This document shows positions 25,683 to 35,181 of a stretch of 64,000 nt of DNA, piece after piece (within the stretch, counting starts at the first letter, position 1; each line of letters opens with the position of its first letter). Both the position numbers and the translations under genes were made by a program. Under the pieces are notes generated by a model. That model saw only the letters and a program-made list of their open reading frames with translations. It searched no databases and was not told where the DNA came from. This DNA comes from Enterococcus crotali (GTDB lineage: Bacteria; Bacillota; Bacilli; Lactobacillales; Enterococcaceae), in assembly GCF_000633635.1 (NCBI RefSeq), contig NZ_AYPQ01000005.1, positions 194,260-258,259 of the forward strand, given 5' to 3'.

Positions 25683-25751
25683 GAAGTTATTGAAATTAAA
25701 ATGTTCGCCTTTCATTTTAACATTGACAAAAATAAGAATGTATTTTATATT

Positions 25752-25769
25752 TATGGTATCGATATCATA
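25752..25769. promoter_or_regulatory. LacI-family operator, copy 1
   Basis: TATGGTATCGATATCATA is a near-perfect palindrome with the central CG typical of LacI-family sites. It lies just before the ribosome site of the lacI-type gene, so it serves autoregulation. Its complement recurs at 26805-26820. Confidence 0.7.
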
Positions 25770-25784
25770 AGAAGGAGACAACAG

Positions 25785-26783
25785 ATGGCCACAATCAAAG
25801 ACGTTGCAAAAAAAGCTGGCTTATCCGTTTCGACAGTTTCTCGTTTTTTAAACAATCATCCCTATATTTCTGATGATAAAAAAGAACGAATCCAAAAAGC
25901 AATGGATGAATTAAACTATGCACCTAGTGCGATAGCGACACAGCTTCGCTCAAAAAAATGTACGACGATCGGTGTGCTGATTTCAAGAATCACTAATCCA
26001 TTTTTTTCTTATTTAGTCGATGCGATCGAAAAGCAGGCCAAAGAACATGGCTACCAACTGCTGATCATGCAAACTTATGATGATCCAAAAGCAGAGCTGA
26101 AAATGCTAGAGTATCTAAAACAACAAGTTGTCGCAGGTGTGATCATGACATCTATTGAAAGCGATTCACAAGTGATTGAAAGCTATTCGAACTATGGTCC
26201 GATCGTATTGTGCAATGAAAAATTAGAAGGAACAGATATTCCCAATATCTCGACCAATCAAGAAGAGATCAGCTATGAAGCAACCAATTATCTCGTTCAA
26301 AAAGGCTACCGCAAAATCGCCTATTGTACTGGCGGAAATTTAACCATAGGCGGACATGGGCAGCAACGAACCCAAGGCTTTGAACGAGCACTGGCTGAAC
26401 ATGATCTATCCATAAAAAATAAGTGGATCTTCAAGCAAGTCCATAACATGGAAGATGGTCAAAAAGTAGCGAGAGAAATACTGGCTCTACCTAAAAATGA
26501 TCGACCAGACGCTGTCTTTAGTGGTAGTGATGAGGTCGGTATCGGGATCATCCAAGAGGTGCTTCAGCAAGGATTACGGGTACCAGAAGATTTGGCGGTA
26601 TTAGGTTTCGATAATCAACCGAGTACGAGTATTATCGCGGTTCCTCTGACAACGATTAATCAGCCAACAACAGCGCTGGGAATCGAAGCTACAAAATTAA
26701 TGGTTGCTCTGCTTGAAGGAACAACCTATAAAGTAAATAAAAAAGAACTTATTTTATCGCTAATTGAGCGTAAATCCACTTAG
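25785..26783 (+). CDS. LacI family repressor of the sucrose/oligosaccharide operon
   Basis: A 332-aa LacI-type repressor. Helix-turn-helix: MATIKDVAKKAGLSVSTVSR; hinge: YAPSAIATQLRSKK; periplasmic-binding-like core with TNPFFSYLVDAIE and VLGFDNQPSTSIIAVPLTTI. GAAGGAGA (25771-25778) sets the start at 25785. It binds, by inference, the two TATCGATA palindromes before itself and before the GH13 gene. The downstream genes indicate that sucrose or a related glucoside/fructoside phosphate is the inducer. Confidence 0.88.
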   Translation: MATIKDVAKKAGLSVSTVSRFLNNHPYISDDKKERIQKAMDELNYAPSAIATQLRSKKCTTIGVLISRITNPFFSYLVDAIEKQAKEHGYQLLIMQTYDDPKAELKMLEYLKQQVVAGVIMTSIESDSQVIESYSNYGPIVLCNEKLEGTDIPNISTNQEEISYEATNYLVQKGYRKIAYCTGGNLTIGGHGQQRTQGFERALAEHDLSIKNKWIFKQVHNMEDGQKVAREILALPKNDRPDAVFSGSDEVGIGIIQEVLQQGLRVPEDLAVLGFDNQPSTSIIAVPLTTINQPTTALGIEATKLMVALLEGTTYKVNKKELILSLIERKST

Positions 26784-26794
26784 GTGGATTTATT
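26771..26794 (+). terminator. terminator of the lacI-type gene
   Basis: AAATCCA pairs with TGGATTT around CTTAGG, then TATTCTT. It overlaps the stop codon. The T-run is weak, so readthrough is likely. Confidence 0.5.
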
Positions 26795-26804
26795 CTTATG
26801 AAAA

Positions 26805-26820
26805 TATGATATCGATACCA
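26805..26820. promoter_or_regulatory. LacI-family operator, copy 2
   Basis: TATGATATCGATACCA equals the reverse complement of 25754-25769 over 16 bp. It lies 26 bp before the GH13 start codon and probably controls the hydrolase/PTS genes. Confidence 0.72.
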
Positions 26821-26845
26821 CAAATGATGAAAGGATGATTAAATA

Positions 26846-28537
26846 GTGAGTATAGAAAACAAGGACAAAAAATGGTGGGAAAAAGAAGTGATTTATCAGA
26901 TCTATCCTAAAAGTTTTAAGGATTCAAATAATGATGGAATTGGGGATATTCAAGGCATTCGAGAAAAGCTATCTTATTTTAAAGAACTAGGGATCACGAC
27001 GATTTGGATTTGTCCGATTTTTACTTCGCCTATGGTAGATAATGGTTATGATATTTCTGATTTTGAAGGAATCAATCCTGAATTTGGTACGATGGCTGAC
27101 TTTGATCAATTACTAAATGATGCCACTAGATTAGGAATCAAAGTAATTTTAGATTTAGTCATCAATCATACCTCAGATGAACATCCTTGGTTCCAAGCAG
27201 CATTAAAAGACAAAGAAAGTCCTTATCGAGAGTATTATATTTTTAAAGAAGGAAAAACTGAACCAAATAACTGGCGCTCGATTTTTGGTGGTTCCGTTTG
27301 GGAAAAGCTTCCAGATGAAGATATGTATTATTTCCACGCCTTTGATAAAAAACAACCTGATTTAAACTGGGAGAATCCAGCGTTACGTCAAGAATTATAT
27401 GGGATGATCAACCGTTGGTTAGACAAAGGGATCGCTGGTTTTCGGATCGATTCAATTACCTTTATCAAAAAAGATCAAGATTTTTCTAGCTTACCAGCTG
27501 ATGGTGTAGATGGTTTAGCTTCATGTAAAAGTAAAACGCGAAACCGACCGGGAATCGAAGTGTTTTTAAATGAATTGAAAAAGGAAACGTTTGAAAAATA
27601 TAATTGTGTGACCGTTGGTGAGGCGCCGGGTGTCCCTTATGAGGAATATGGTGATTTTATTGGTGACGATGGGTATTTTTCAATGATTTTTGATTTTAAT
27701 TATTCAGATATCGATGTTGAATCTGGTTCTGATTGGTTTAAACGAACGAATTGGACGACCAAAGAATTCAAAGAGAAATTGAAACGCTCACAAGAAGTGC
27801 TGCAAGCCAATGGTTGGGGTGCTAATTTTATTGAAAACCACGATCAACCACGAGCAGTTTCTAAATTTATCAAGCCAGATTTTCGAACGGACGAAGCAGC
27901 GAAAGCATTAGCTATGCTCTATTTCTTTTTACGCGGAACACCATTTATTTACCAAGCGCAAGAATTAGGGATGCAAAATGCGGAACGTAAAACGATCGAT
28001 CAATTCAATGATATTTCAAGTATCGATAATTACTATCGCTCAATTCAAGAAGGCTTTACGTCAGATGAAGCGATGGCGTTTGTCAATCAGCGGAGCCGAG
28101 ATAATACCCGCACGCCATTTCCTTGGGATGATAGTCAGTATGGTGGTTTTTCAAATACAACGCCATGGTTAGCGATGACAAAAGAATTTCCAACGAGAAA
28201 TACGCTACAAAATCCAGTGCTGGATCATTATAAACAAATGATCGAACTGAGACAAAGTGGAAACGTAAGTGAGGTTTTAACCCATGGGACAATTGTTTTC
28301 TTAGAGAATGTGCCAGAGAATGTAATTGCGTACAAACGTAGTTTAAAACATACAGATGTCTATTCTTATACCAATTTAAGTGATACTGAGGAATTAATTC
28401 TCTTAGAAATAGGAACCAATGACTTACTTTTAAATTCCCATGATGAGCTAGTCTTGGAAGCGAATAAATTAACGCTTCATCCTTATCAAAGTGTTTTGCT
28501 TAAAAAAATAAATGAGGTGAGTGACAATGGCAATTAA
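26846..28537 (+). CDS. GH13 alpha-glucosidase (oligo-1,6-glucosidase type)
   Basis: A 563-aa cytoplasmic glycoside hydrolase of family 13. It begins WWEKEVIYQIYPKSFKDSNN and carries the conserved regions DLVINHTSDEH (near residue 100), the nucleophile Asp in GFRIDSITF (near 200), the acid/base Glu in VTVGEAPG (near 257) and FIENHDQPR (near 330). GTG start at 26846 after AAGGA (26831-26835). In this operon it may cleave a phosphorylated or imported alpha-glucoside such as isomaltose, isomaltulose or sucrose isomers. Exact substrate not decidable. Confidence 0.88.
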   Translation: MSIENKDKKWWEKEVIYQIYPKSFKDSNNDGIGDIQGIREKLSYFKELGITTIWICPIFTSPMVDNGYDISDFEGINPEFGTMADFDQLLNDATRLGIKVILDLVINHTSDEHPWFQAALKDKESPYREYYIFKEGKTEPNNWRSIFGGSVWEKLPDEDMYYFHAFDKKQPDLNWENPALRQELYGMINRWLDKGIAGFRIDSITFIKKDQDFSSLPADGVDGLASCKSKTRNRPGIEVFLNELKKETFEKYNCVTVGEAPGVPYEEYGDFIGDDGYFSMIFDFNYSDIDVESGSDWFKRTNWTTKEFKEKLKRSQEVLQANGWGANFIENHDQPRAVSKFIKPDFRTDEAAKALAMLYFFLRGTPFIYQAQELGMQNAERKTIDQFNDISSIDNYYRSIQEGFTSDEAMAFVNQRSRDNTRTPFPWDDSQYGGFSNTTPWLAMTKEFPTRNTLQNPVLDHYKQMIELRQSGNVSEVLTHGTIVFLENVPENVIAYKRSLKHTDVYSYTNLSDTEELILLEIGTNDLLLNSHDELVLEANKLTLHPYQSVLLKKINEVSDNGN

Positions 28538-29963
28538 TTACAAACAAATTGGGGAAGAGATCATAAACGTGGTGGGGGAAGAAAATATTACGGGAATTAC
28601 CCACTGTGCTACACGTTTGCGTTTAGAAGTAAAAGACCGAGAAGCAATCGATGATAAAAAAATCGAGAAGATTGATCAAGTAAAGGGAGTTTTCTTCAAT
28701 GCTGGTCAATATCAAATTATTCTAGGGACTGGTATCGTTAATAAAGTCTATGATTCACTGGTTCAAAATAATCACGAATTATTGGAAAAAGAGACGTCTT
28801 TAGAAGAAATGAAAAAGCCAAGTAATCCAATTAAACATGCGATTCGTACGCTTTCTGATATTTTTGTTCCAATTATTCCAGGAATCGTGGCAACAGGGCT
28901 ATTTTTAGGGTTGAAAGGTGTCTTTTTAAATGAAAGTGTCCTAGAGTTTTTTGGGACCTCAACAGATAAAATCCCTGAGTTTGTTTTGGTTCTTTTGAGT
29001 GTGTTGACAGATACGGTCTTTGCTTTTTTACCAGCGCTTATTTGTTGGTCGGCTTTTAAGAAGTTTGGCGGCACACCGATCATAGGTTTTGTGATCGGGC
29101 TGATGTTAGTATCCCCTATGTTGCCGAATGCTTATTCTGTAGCAGATATCAATAGTGGGGTTGAACCGTTGATGGCTTTTGGATTTATTCCGATTGTTGG
29201 GTATCAAGGAAGTGTTTTGACTGCATTAGTAATTGGACTTTTAGGTGCAAAATTAGAGAAAGTCCTACGTAGAAAAATGCCAAATTCTTTGGATTTGATG
29301 TTTACGCCCTTTGTGGTTATTTTAGTGATGATGTTGACGGGGTTGTTAGTTTTAGGACCAATCTTACACTTTGTAGAAAATGGCTTGGTCTACTTGATTA
29401 CAGGTCTGATCAAATTACCATTTGGGATTGGTGGTTTGCTGATTGGTTTCTTATATCCGTTAGCAGTTATGACGGGAATGCATCATCTTTTCATTATGAT
29501 CGAAACCAGTTTATTGGCAACAACTGGTTTTAATCCGTTGATCACGCTTTGTGCGATGTATGGATTTGCCAATGCCGCAGTGAGTTTTGCAGTTAGTGTC
29601 AAGGCCAAAGATAAGAATGTGAAAGTAATCGGAACAAGTGCAGGGGTGACACAGCTGCTAGGTGTAAGTGAGCCAGCTTTATTTGGGATCACGATTCGTT
29701 ATGGGATGAAACCATTAGGCATTATGTTAGGCTGTTCGGCATTAGGCGGGGCTATTTTATCATTGCTGAATGTGCAAGCGAATTCATATGGTTTAGCTGT
29801 TATTTTGTCGCCATTGATGTATATTTATAGTTCTTATCAATTGGTAACTTATATTGTGGTTGGGATTTGTATCTTTATTTTGGCATTTGTCTTGACGTAT
29901 CTATTCGGTGTGCCAAAAGAAGTGATGATGCTAGAAGATGAATATCTAGGAGAGAAACAATGA
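28527..29963 (+). CDS. PTS EIIBC, sucrose/beta-glucoside family
   Basis: A 478-aa membrane protein. The IIB domain comes first with the phosphorylated Cys in GITHCATRLRLEVKD (near residue 24), followed from about 100 by the IIC domain with about ten helices and GMHHLFIMIE (near 325). GAGGTGA (28513-28519) favours ATG 28527, inside the end of the GH13 gene. No IIA domain is present, so phosphate must come from a IIA encoded elsewhere. With the GH32 hydrolase it imports sucrose or a related sugar as a phosphate. Confidence 0.87.
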   Translation: MAINYKQIGEEIINVVGEENITGITHCATRLRLEVKDREAIDDKKIEKIDQVKGVFFNAGQYQIILGTGIVNKVYDSLVQNNHELLEKETSLEEMKKPSNPIKHAIRTLSDIFVPIIPGIVATGLFLGLKGVFLNESVLEFFGTSTDKIPEFVLVLLSVLTDTVFAFLPALICWSAFKKFGGTPIIGFVIGLMLVSPMLPNAYSVADINSGVEPLMAFGFIPIVGYQGSVLTALVIGLLGAKLEKVLRRKMPNSLDLMFTPFVVILVMMLTGLLVLGPILHFVENGLVYLITGLIKLPFGIGGLLIGFLYPLAVMTGMHHLFIMIETSLLATTGFNPLITLCAMYGFANAAVSFAVSVKAKDKNVKVIGTSAGVTQLLGVSEPALFGITIRYGMKPLGIMLGCSALGGAILSLLNVQANSYGLAVILSPLMYIYSSYQLVTYIVVGICIFILAFVLTYLFGVPKEVMMLEDEYLGEKQ

Positions 29964-31435
29964 GCTGGACAAATGAGCAGCGCTATCGGGTGATAACAGA
30001 GGCTGAGGATGGAGAGTTATTCCACTTAGAAGCTAAAGTAGCAACTAGCATTTGGCGGCAAAGATATCATATCCAGCCTAAGTATGGTTTACTTAATGAC
30101 CCAAATGGATTTTGTTATTATAATGGAAAGTTTCATCTATTTTATCAATGGTTTCCTTTTGGCGCGGTTCATGGAATGAAACATTGGTATCATTTGACGA
30201 GTTCTGACTTGGTTGATTGGAAAGACGAAGGCGTTGCTTTAACACCAGAGTACGTGTATGAATCACATGGCATCTTTTCTGGAACTGGAATAGTAGAAAA
30301 CGAACAACTTTATTTATTTTATACTGGGAATCATCGAGATGAAACTTGGCAACGGCGGTCTTCTCAGTGTTTAGCTATTCTTTCAAGCGATGGCAAAATA
30401 GAAAAATTACCGCAACCGATCATTAGCGAGCCACCTAAAAATTATACACATAATTTTAGAGACCCTAAAGTTTTTAAAAAAGGGGATCACTATTATATGC
30501 TGGTGGGCGGGCAAAGAGAGTCTTTAGAAGGGTGTTTATTGCTATATACGTCAGAAGATTTAAAAAAATGGCAATTTAAACAAGAACTAAAAACCAATCA
30601 TGCGTCGTTTGGCTTTATGTGGGAATGTCCAGATTTCTTTTCGCTTCAAGGTCAAGAGGTGCTCTTACTTTCACCACAGGGCTTGAAAGCCAAAGGGAAT
30701 GAGTTTCAAAATATTTATCATTCAGGCGTTTTTATTGGCAAATTGGATGAGCAGGCAGGATTTTTTGATACGCAAAAGTTTCAAGAATTAGACAAAGGGT
30801 TTGATTTTTATGCACCGCAAACAACACAGGCTCCTGATGGTCGTCAAATTTTGATTGGTTGGATGGGGCTGCCAGATACGACGTATCCATCTGATGCGGA
30901 TGGTTGGGCAAATTGTTTGACGATACCAAGAGAATTATCTATCAAAAATGGACGAATCCAGCAAAATCCAATCCGTGAATTGAAGCAAAAACGAACGAGA
31001 GAAAAGCAAGAAAAAATTGCAGTAATACATGGGCGAGAGCGTTTGACCACGATCTTTTCTGAGCCGGGAGAATATCGGATCACACTTACTTTAGAAGATG
31101 CAGCGCAAGCGGGAGTTGCCTTTAGAGTTGGCGCAGGAGAAGAAACAGTGTGTCTATTGAATAAGCAGGACCAAGTTTTTTGCTTAGATCGTAGCTGTTC
31201 AGGAAAAGCTGTGGCGACTGATTATGGTACAGTCAGAAAAATGACGTATAATCAATCAACGATTCAATTAACTGTTTTTCTAGATCAATCGTCGATAGAA
31301 ATTTTTGTAAACGATGGAGAGGCAGTCTTTTCTAGTCGGATTTTTCCAATGGAGGAGAGCCGTTTTATTGAAGTATTTGCAGAAAATGGCACAGCTCAGA
31401 TCGAGATAATGCAATGGCTTTACCAAGAGGGATAA
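29960..31435 (+). CDS. GH32 sucrose-6-phosphate hydrolase / beta-fructosidase
   Basis: A 491-aa GH32 enzyme. The nucleophile Asp lies in YGLLNDPNGFCYYNGKFH (near residue 40), the RDP motif in NFRDPKVF (near 168) and the acid/base Glu in WECPDFF (near 222); a beta-sandwich C-terminal domain follows. It overlaps the PTS gene by 4 bp (ATGA), so expression is coupled. Expected reaction: sucrose 6-phosphate to glucose 6-phosphate and fructose in the cytoplasm; no signal peptide is present. Confidence 0.88.
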   Translation: MSWTNEQRYRVITEAEDGELFHLEAKVATSIWRQRYHIQPKYGLLNDPNGFCYYNGKFHLFYQWFPFGAVHGMKHWYHLTSSDLVDWKDEGVALTPEYVYESHGIFSGTGIVENEQLYLFYTGNHRDETWQRRSSQCLAILSSDGKIEKLPQPIISEPPKNYTHNFRDPKVFKKGDHYYMLVGGQRESLEGCLLLYTSEDLKKWQFKQELKTNHASFGFMWECPDFFSLQGQEVLLLSPQGLKAKGNEFQNIYHSGVFIGKLDEQAGFFDTQKFQELDKGFDFYAPQTTQAPDGRQILIGWMGLPDTTYPSDADGWANCLTIPRELSIKNGRIQQNPIRELKQKRTREKQEKIAVIHGRERLTTIFSEPGEYRITLTLEDAAQAGVAFRVGAGEETVCLLNKQDQVFCLDRSCSGKAVATDYGTVRKMTYNQSTIQLTVFLDQSSIEIFVNDGEAVFSSRIFPMEESRFIEVFAENGTAQIEIMQWLYQEG

Positions 31436-31582
31436 AATCGGAGTTAAGAAGCAACAAAGGAAAATGGAGTAGTTATAGATAATTAGGCTATAAAAATTTC
31501 GATAGGGCTAGTATTTTGTTGTTTGATAAGTTATTTTTATATTAAACAAGCAAGTATAGTTCGTCGAAAGGAGCCTGATTAT

Positions 31583-31999
31583 ATGAAAAAACTTACTATA
31601 ATCGATACAGATATTAAAGAATTGCTCAGTCAGGCGACAACAAGTAGTAAGGTTGTCAGTGAACTGGAAAACTATTTAAACGTGAGCAATAGGGTGTTGT
31701 ATTTAAATTACCATAACGATGTTTTAGTAGGATGTATCGGTATTAAAATATTAAAGAATAACGTAATAGAGATCACACATTTAGCAACGAAAGAAGCATA
31801 CCGGTGTAAGCAAATTGGAAGTCGCATGATCGCGTATATAGAAAAAACATATGAGCCGTTCGAACTAGTTGCTGAAACAGATAATGATGCGGTTGGTTTT
31901 TATAAGAAGTACGGTTTTGAAATCGATTCTTTAGGTGAAAAATATCCGGGGGTAGAACGCTTTAATTGTTTGAAGAGTTGCTTCTGCCCACCGTTGTAA
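31583..31999 (+). CDS. GNAT family N-acetyltransferase
   Basis: A 138-aa protein: EITHLATKEAYRCKQIGSRM is the acetyl-CoA motif (near residue 70) and AVGFYKKYGFEIDSLGEKYP the C-terminal part. GAAAGGAG (31566-31573) sets ATG 31583. It ends in a Cys-rich tail (CLKSCFCPPL), slightly unusual. Substrate unknown. Confidence 0.75.
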   Translation: MKKLTIIDTDIKELLSQATTSSKVVSELENYLNVSNRVLYLNYHNDVLVGCIGIKILKNNVIEITHLATKEAYRCKQIGSRMIAYIEKTYEPFELVAETDNDAVGFYKKYGFEIDSLGEKYPGVERFNCLKSCFCPPL

Positions 32000-32151
32000 T
32001 AATATGCCAATAATAATCGTTGTGAATTTTTTCAATCCTCCATTTCAATCCTTTCATTGTTTGATTATGGATAATCTTTTTTCCCATTTACCTTCTATCA
32101 AAACAATGAGATAATAATGATGGAAAAATTTTAGTTTTGGAGGGAAATAGG

Positions 32152-33411
32152 TTGGGAGATTCATTAGTTCAAAATCAGTGTTCAACTTGTGGGGGAGCAA
32201 TCACTGATTTAAATGTAAAACATTGTCCTCATTGTGGGACATCACAAGATATCGTTCAAACAACGATCGATGAAAAAAATAAAAATGTGGAATTGTGCCC
32301 AAATTGCGGTTCACCAGTAACATTTAATATTGAGAAGCAACAGTTTGCTTGTGATTTTTGTCATTCAACATTTACAACAAAGGCTGAAAAAGAATTTGAT
32401 AATCTAACGTTTGAGCCAGATAATTTGATTCCGTTTCAAGTACCAGAAGGGCTAGCGAAGAAACGATTTTTTGAGTGGTTGATCAAAGGGGAGAATGTTC
32501 CTTTGGATATCTTAGGAAAAATCACGAATCTTCAACTTGAGCAAGTTTTTATTCCATATATGGGGGCAAGTGTTGCCTATGAAGGAGCATGGGGCGCCGA
32601 TATTGGCTATAATCGTTCTGAAAGCTATACGGAATATGTGACGAAAGAGGATAAAAAAGGCAATAAATATTCTGAACCAGTGACAAAAACACGAACAGTT
32701 GTCGACTGGAATCATTCTAGTGATATTTTTACAGGGACAGCGTTTAAGAGCTATCTAATCAATAATGAATTGACAGGCCCAGAGGCAGAATTTGCTAAAA
32801 GTGTGAGTCATCTGGCTTTTGTAAAAGATGTAAAGCCTTTTGATGAACATTATACGGCAGGTACTCGGCAATTGAAGATTTCATCTGATAGAGTATCAGA
32901 AGTTCTACGCTCGATCCGTGATTTTGCTAAGGAAGAAGCCGAGAAAACAATGCTTGGCATTTTGCCAGGTGATAAAAATAGAAATGCAAAAATTACAAAG
33001 TTCTCTTACGATTTAACATCCAAATACACATACGTCCCTTTTTGGAAAATCATGTATAAATACGAAGGAATCGATTATATTGTAATTGTCACAGCAGCTA
33101 AAAAAGAAAAAATTGAAATGAATGGCAGCAGACCGTTGAGCCAAGAAGATTCAACGGTTGAAAAAAAGCTGAAGACAAAAGGCCGCTATGGTCTGTTAGC
33201 TAGTGCGCTATTTTTCTTGATCAATATGTTTAATGTTCTTCCTGATGCTACAGGCCCATTTTTTGCCCTACTTTTTTTAGGAGGGATCGGTATTTGGATT
33301 TATTTTGCAATCAAGCGGCATAGTTTCTTAAACTCTAACAAAAAGCATCTTAAAAATAATTTACATGAATACCCGGAATATATGGATTTATTAAAACAAT
33401 ATCCAGAGTAA
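32152..33411 (+). CDS. zinc-ribbon membrane protein (YdjG-like)
   Basis: About 419 aa. Two zinc ribbons open the protein: CSTCGG...CPHCG (residues 10-31) and CPNCGSP...CDFCHS (near 51-74), followed by a long soluble domain and two membrane helices near the end (GLLASALFFLINMFNVL and FFALLFLGGIGIWIYF). GGAGGG (32139-32144) fits a TTG start at 32152. Related proteins are annotated as TFIIB-type zinc-ribbon proteins; role unknown. Confidence 0.7.
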   Translation: MGDSLVQNQCSTCGGAITDLNVKHCPHCGTSQDIVQTTIDEKNKNVELCPNCGSPVTFNIEKQQFACDFCHSTFTTKAEKEFDNLTFEPDNLIPFQVPEGLAKKRFFEWLIKGENVPLDILGKITNLQLEQVFIPYMGASVAYEGAWGADIGYNRSESYTEYVTKEDKKGNKYSEPVTKTRTVVDWNHSSDIFTGTAFKSYLINNELTGPEAEFAKSVSHLAFVKDVKPFDEHYTAGTRQLKISSDRVSEVLRSIRDFAKEEAEKTMLGILPGDKNRNAKITKFSYDLTSKYTYVPFWKIMYKYEGIDYIVIVTAAKKEKIEMNGSRPLSQEDSTVEKKLKTKGRYGLLASALFFLINMFNVLPDATGPFFALLFLGGIGIWIYFAIKRHSFLNSNKKHLKNNLHEYPEYMDLLKQYPE

Positions 33412-33462
33412 CTTTCAGGTAATAGTTATTTTTTTATCAGAGGTTGTTTATTTGAAATTTAT

Positions 33463-33510
33463 GGGGCTGAGATGTAACTCGAAAAGTTATATCTTAGCTC
33501 TATTTTTTTG
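33463..33510 (+). terminator. rho-independent terminator
   Basis: GGGCTGAGATGTAACT pairs with AGTTATATCTTAGCTC (G-U pairs) and is followed by TATTTTTTT. Confidence 0.8.
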
Positions 33511-33599
33511 TATAATGGATTTTTGTTTACTAAAAGTAATTAATTTTGTTCTGAAAAGAGTTGAATTATGCTATTATTATAATTGAACCTGTTCAGGAA

Positions 33600-33789
33600 T
33601 ATTTAGGGAGTAGTGACGGAAAATAATGTGGTGCGAACCCTAAGTGCACATGAAATCACTGAGGGACTCGCACCAGTTTTTGATGAATAAAGACATACTT
33701 TTAATGACTTTTATCATTATTTTCACATTTTATGACGTTATTTTAGGTGGGATTATTGTATTTTAGTAGAGGAATACTGTATTTTCACA
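33600..33789 (+). promoter_or_regulatory. CRISPR leader (type I-C-like)
   Basis: Directly before the first repeat. It contains a hairpin GGTGCGA (33630-33636) / TCGCACC (33668-33674) with GTGCACATGAAATCAC between, a pattern I associate with leaders of type I-C arrays, then an AT-rich stretch. Its position upstream of the intact first repeat, opposite to the degenerate last repeat, sets the array direction as plus. Confidence 0.7.
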
Positions 33790-35024
33790 GTCTCACTCTG
33801 TTTAGAGTGAGTGGATTGAAATATTTTCAGATTGACCTTCGCCTATTTTAATACCTAGGTCTCACTCTGTTTAGAGTGAGTGGATTGAAATATGGATATG
33901 AACATTACACGTATCTACGACTAGGTGTCTCACTCTGTTTAGAGTGAGTGGATTGAAATCAGCTAGAGACAAACTTTGCGTTCCGCCACCAAAGTCTCAC
34001 TCTGTTTAGAGTGAGTGGATTGAAATAGGATTATCAGATATAAATAGTATGAGTTTATGTAGTCTCACTCTGTTTAGAGTGAGTGGATTGAAATTTATCA
34101 ATTTACCTAGTCGAATAGCTAAAGAATTGTCTCACTCTGTTTAGAGTGAGTGGATTGAAATGTCGAACTTGTAATCGTTTAGCAACTGAAAAGCTGGTCT
34201 CACTCTGTTTAGAGTGAGTGGATTGAAATGTTAAATTCATAGCCAAAAAGTTTATAATATTTGTCTCACTCTGTTTAGAGTGAGTGGATTGAAATTTTTC
34301 TGAAAGTGACGTTTACCCAAAAAAACACGAGTCTCACTCTGTTTAGAGTGAGTGGATTGAAATCTGCTAAAAGTATGAAGCACAGGAACAAACTTGTTGT
34401 CTCACTCTGTTTAGAGTGAGTGGATTGAAATTATCCTCGACATCGCAAAAGGTGTCGGGGTTTTGTCTCACTCTGTTTAGAGTGAGTGGATTGAAATTTT
34501 AACGCTCCATGTTTTACCTTTAAGAGCATCTGGTCTCGCTCTGTTTAGAGTGAGTGGATTGAAATTCAGCATTAGGCAGCTTGGATTTTATTACCAAACG
34601 TCTCACTCTGTTTAGAGTGAGTGGATTGAAATAAGTGGAAACTAAGGTTACTATGTTATCGCTACCGTCTCACTCTGTTTAGAGTGAGTGGATTGAAATG
34701 ATTAGTGATAGTGGTGCGGCCCAGTGGGAGTTTGTCTCACTCTGTTTAGAGTGAGTGGATTGAAATTTGAGCGTTAGCTCTTTTGTTAGCGCGGCTACCG
34801 TCTCACTCTGTTTAGAGTGAGTGGATTGAAATAAGGAATATCATGCCTGTTTTCAAAGAGCAGAGGTCTCACTCTGTTTAGAGTGAGTGGATTGAAATAA
34901 AGTAGCACGTACGAACAAGTTTTCACCTTTAGGGTCTCACTCTGTTTAGAGTGAGTGGATTGAAATTCACCATTACTAGCTAAGATAGCTTGTTGCTGAT
35001 TAGTCTCACTCTGTTTAGAGTGAG
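33790..35024 (+). CRISPR. type I-C-like CRISPR array, 19 repeats / 18 spacers
   Basis: The 33-bp repeat begins GTCTCACTCTG, has an internal CTCACTCT/AGAGTGAG stem and ends GTGGATTGAAAT, the hallmark 3' end of subtype I-C repeats. Repeats start at 33790, 33859, 33927, 33994, 34062, 34129, 34197, 34263, 34331, 34399, 34465, 34533, 34600, 34667, 34734, 34800, 34866, 34934 and 35003. Spacers are 33-36 nt and all different. Repeat 12 (34533) has G for A at position 6. The last repeat keeps only its first 22 bases (to 35024), as usual at the distal end. No cas gene is found in the window. Confidence 0.97.
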
Positions 35025-35133
35025 ACACACTAAAAACTTCCCATAATATCCAGTAATAATCGTTTTTCACCTAATTATTATGATCAATTTGTAAATAAAC
35101 ATAGACGTATCTTATATTTTTCGATAATATAAA

Positions 35134-35164
35134 ACTATCTATCTTTGTATAGATAGTTTTTTTA
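35134..35164 (+). terminator. terminator between the CRISPR array and the LRR gene
   Basis: ACTATCTAT pairs with ATAGATAGT around CTTTGT, followed by TTTTTTT. It ends 18 bp before the LRR start codon; it may end the pre-crRNA or act as an attenuator of the LRR gene. Confidence 0.7.
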
Positions 35165-35181
35165 TCAAAGGAGAGCGAATA

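Noticed and set aside
33790-35024. Self-targeting spacers
   Set aside because: I compared the spacers by eye with the rest of the window and saw no long match; a full genome search would be needed to decide.
34795-35070. A 91-codon minus-strand frame across the end of the CRISPR array
   Set aside because: It is translated repeat sequence (the same heptapeptide pattern recurs with the repeat period), not a gene.
35134-35164. Riboswitch or attenuator before the LRR gene
   Set aside because: Only a simple terminator stem is present, with no aptamer-like structure, so I report it as a terminator.
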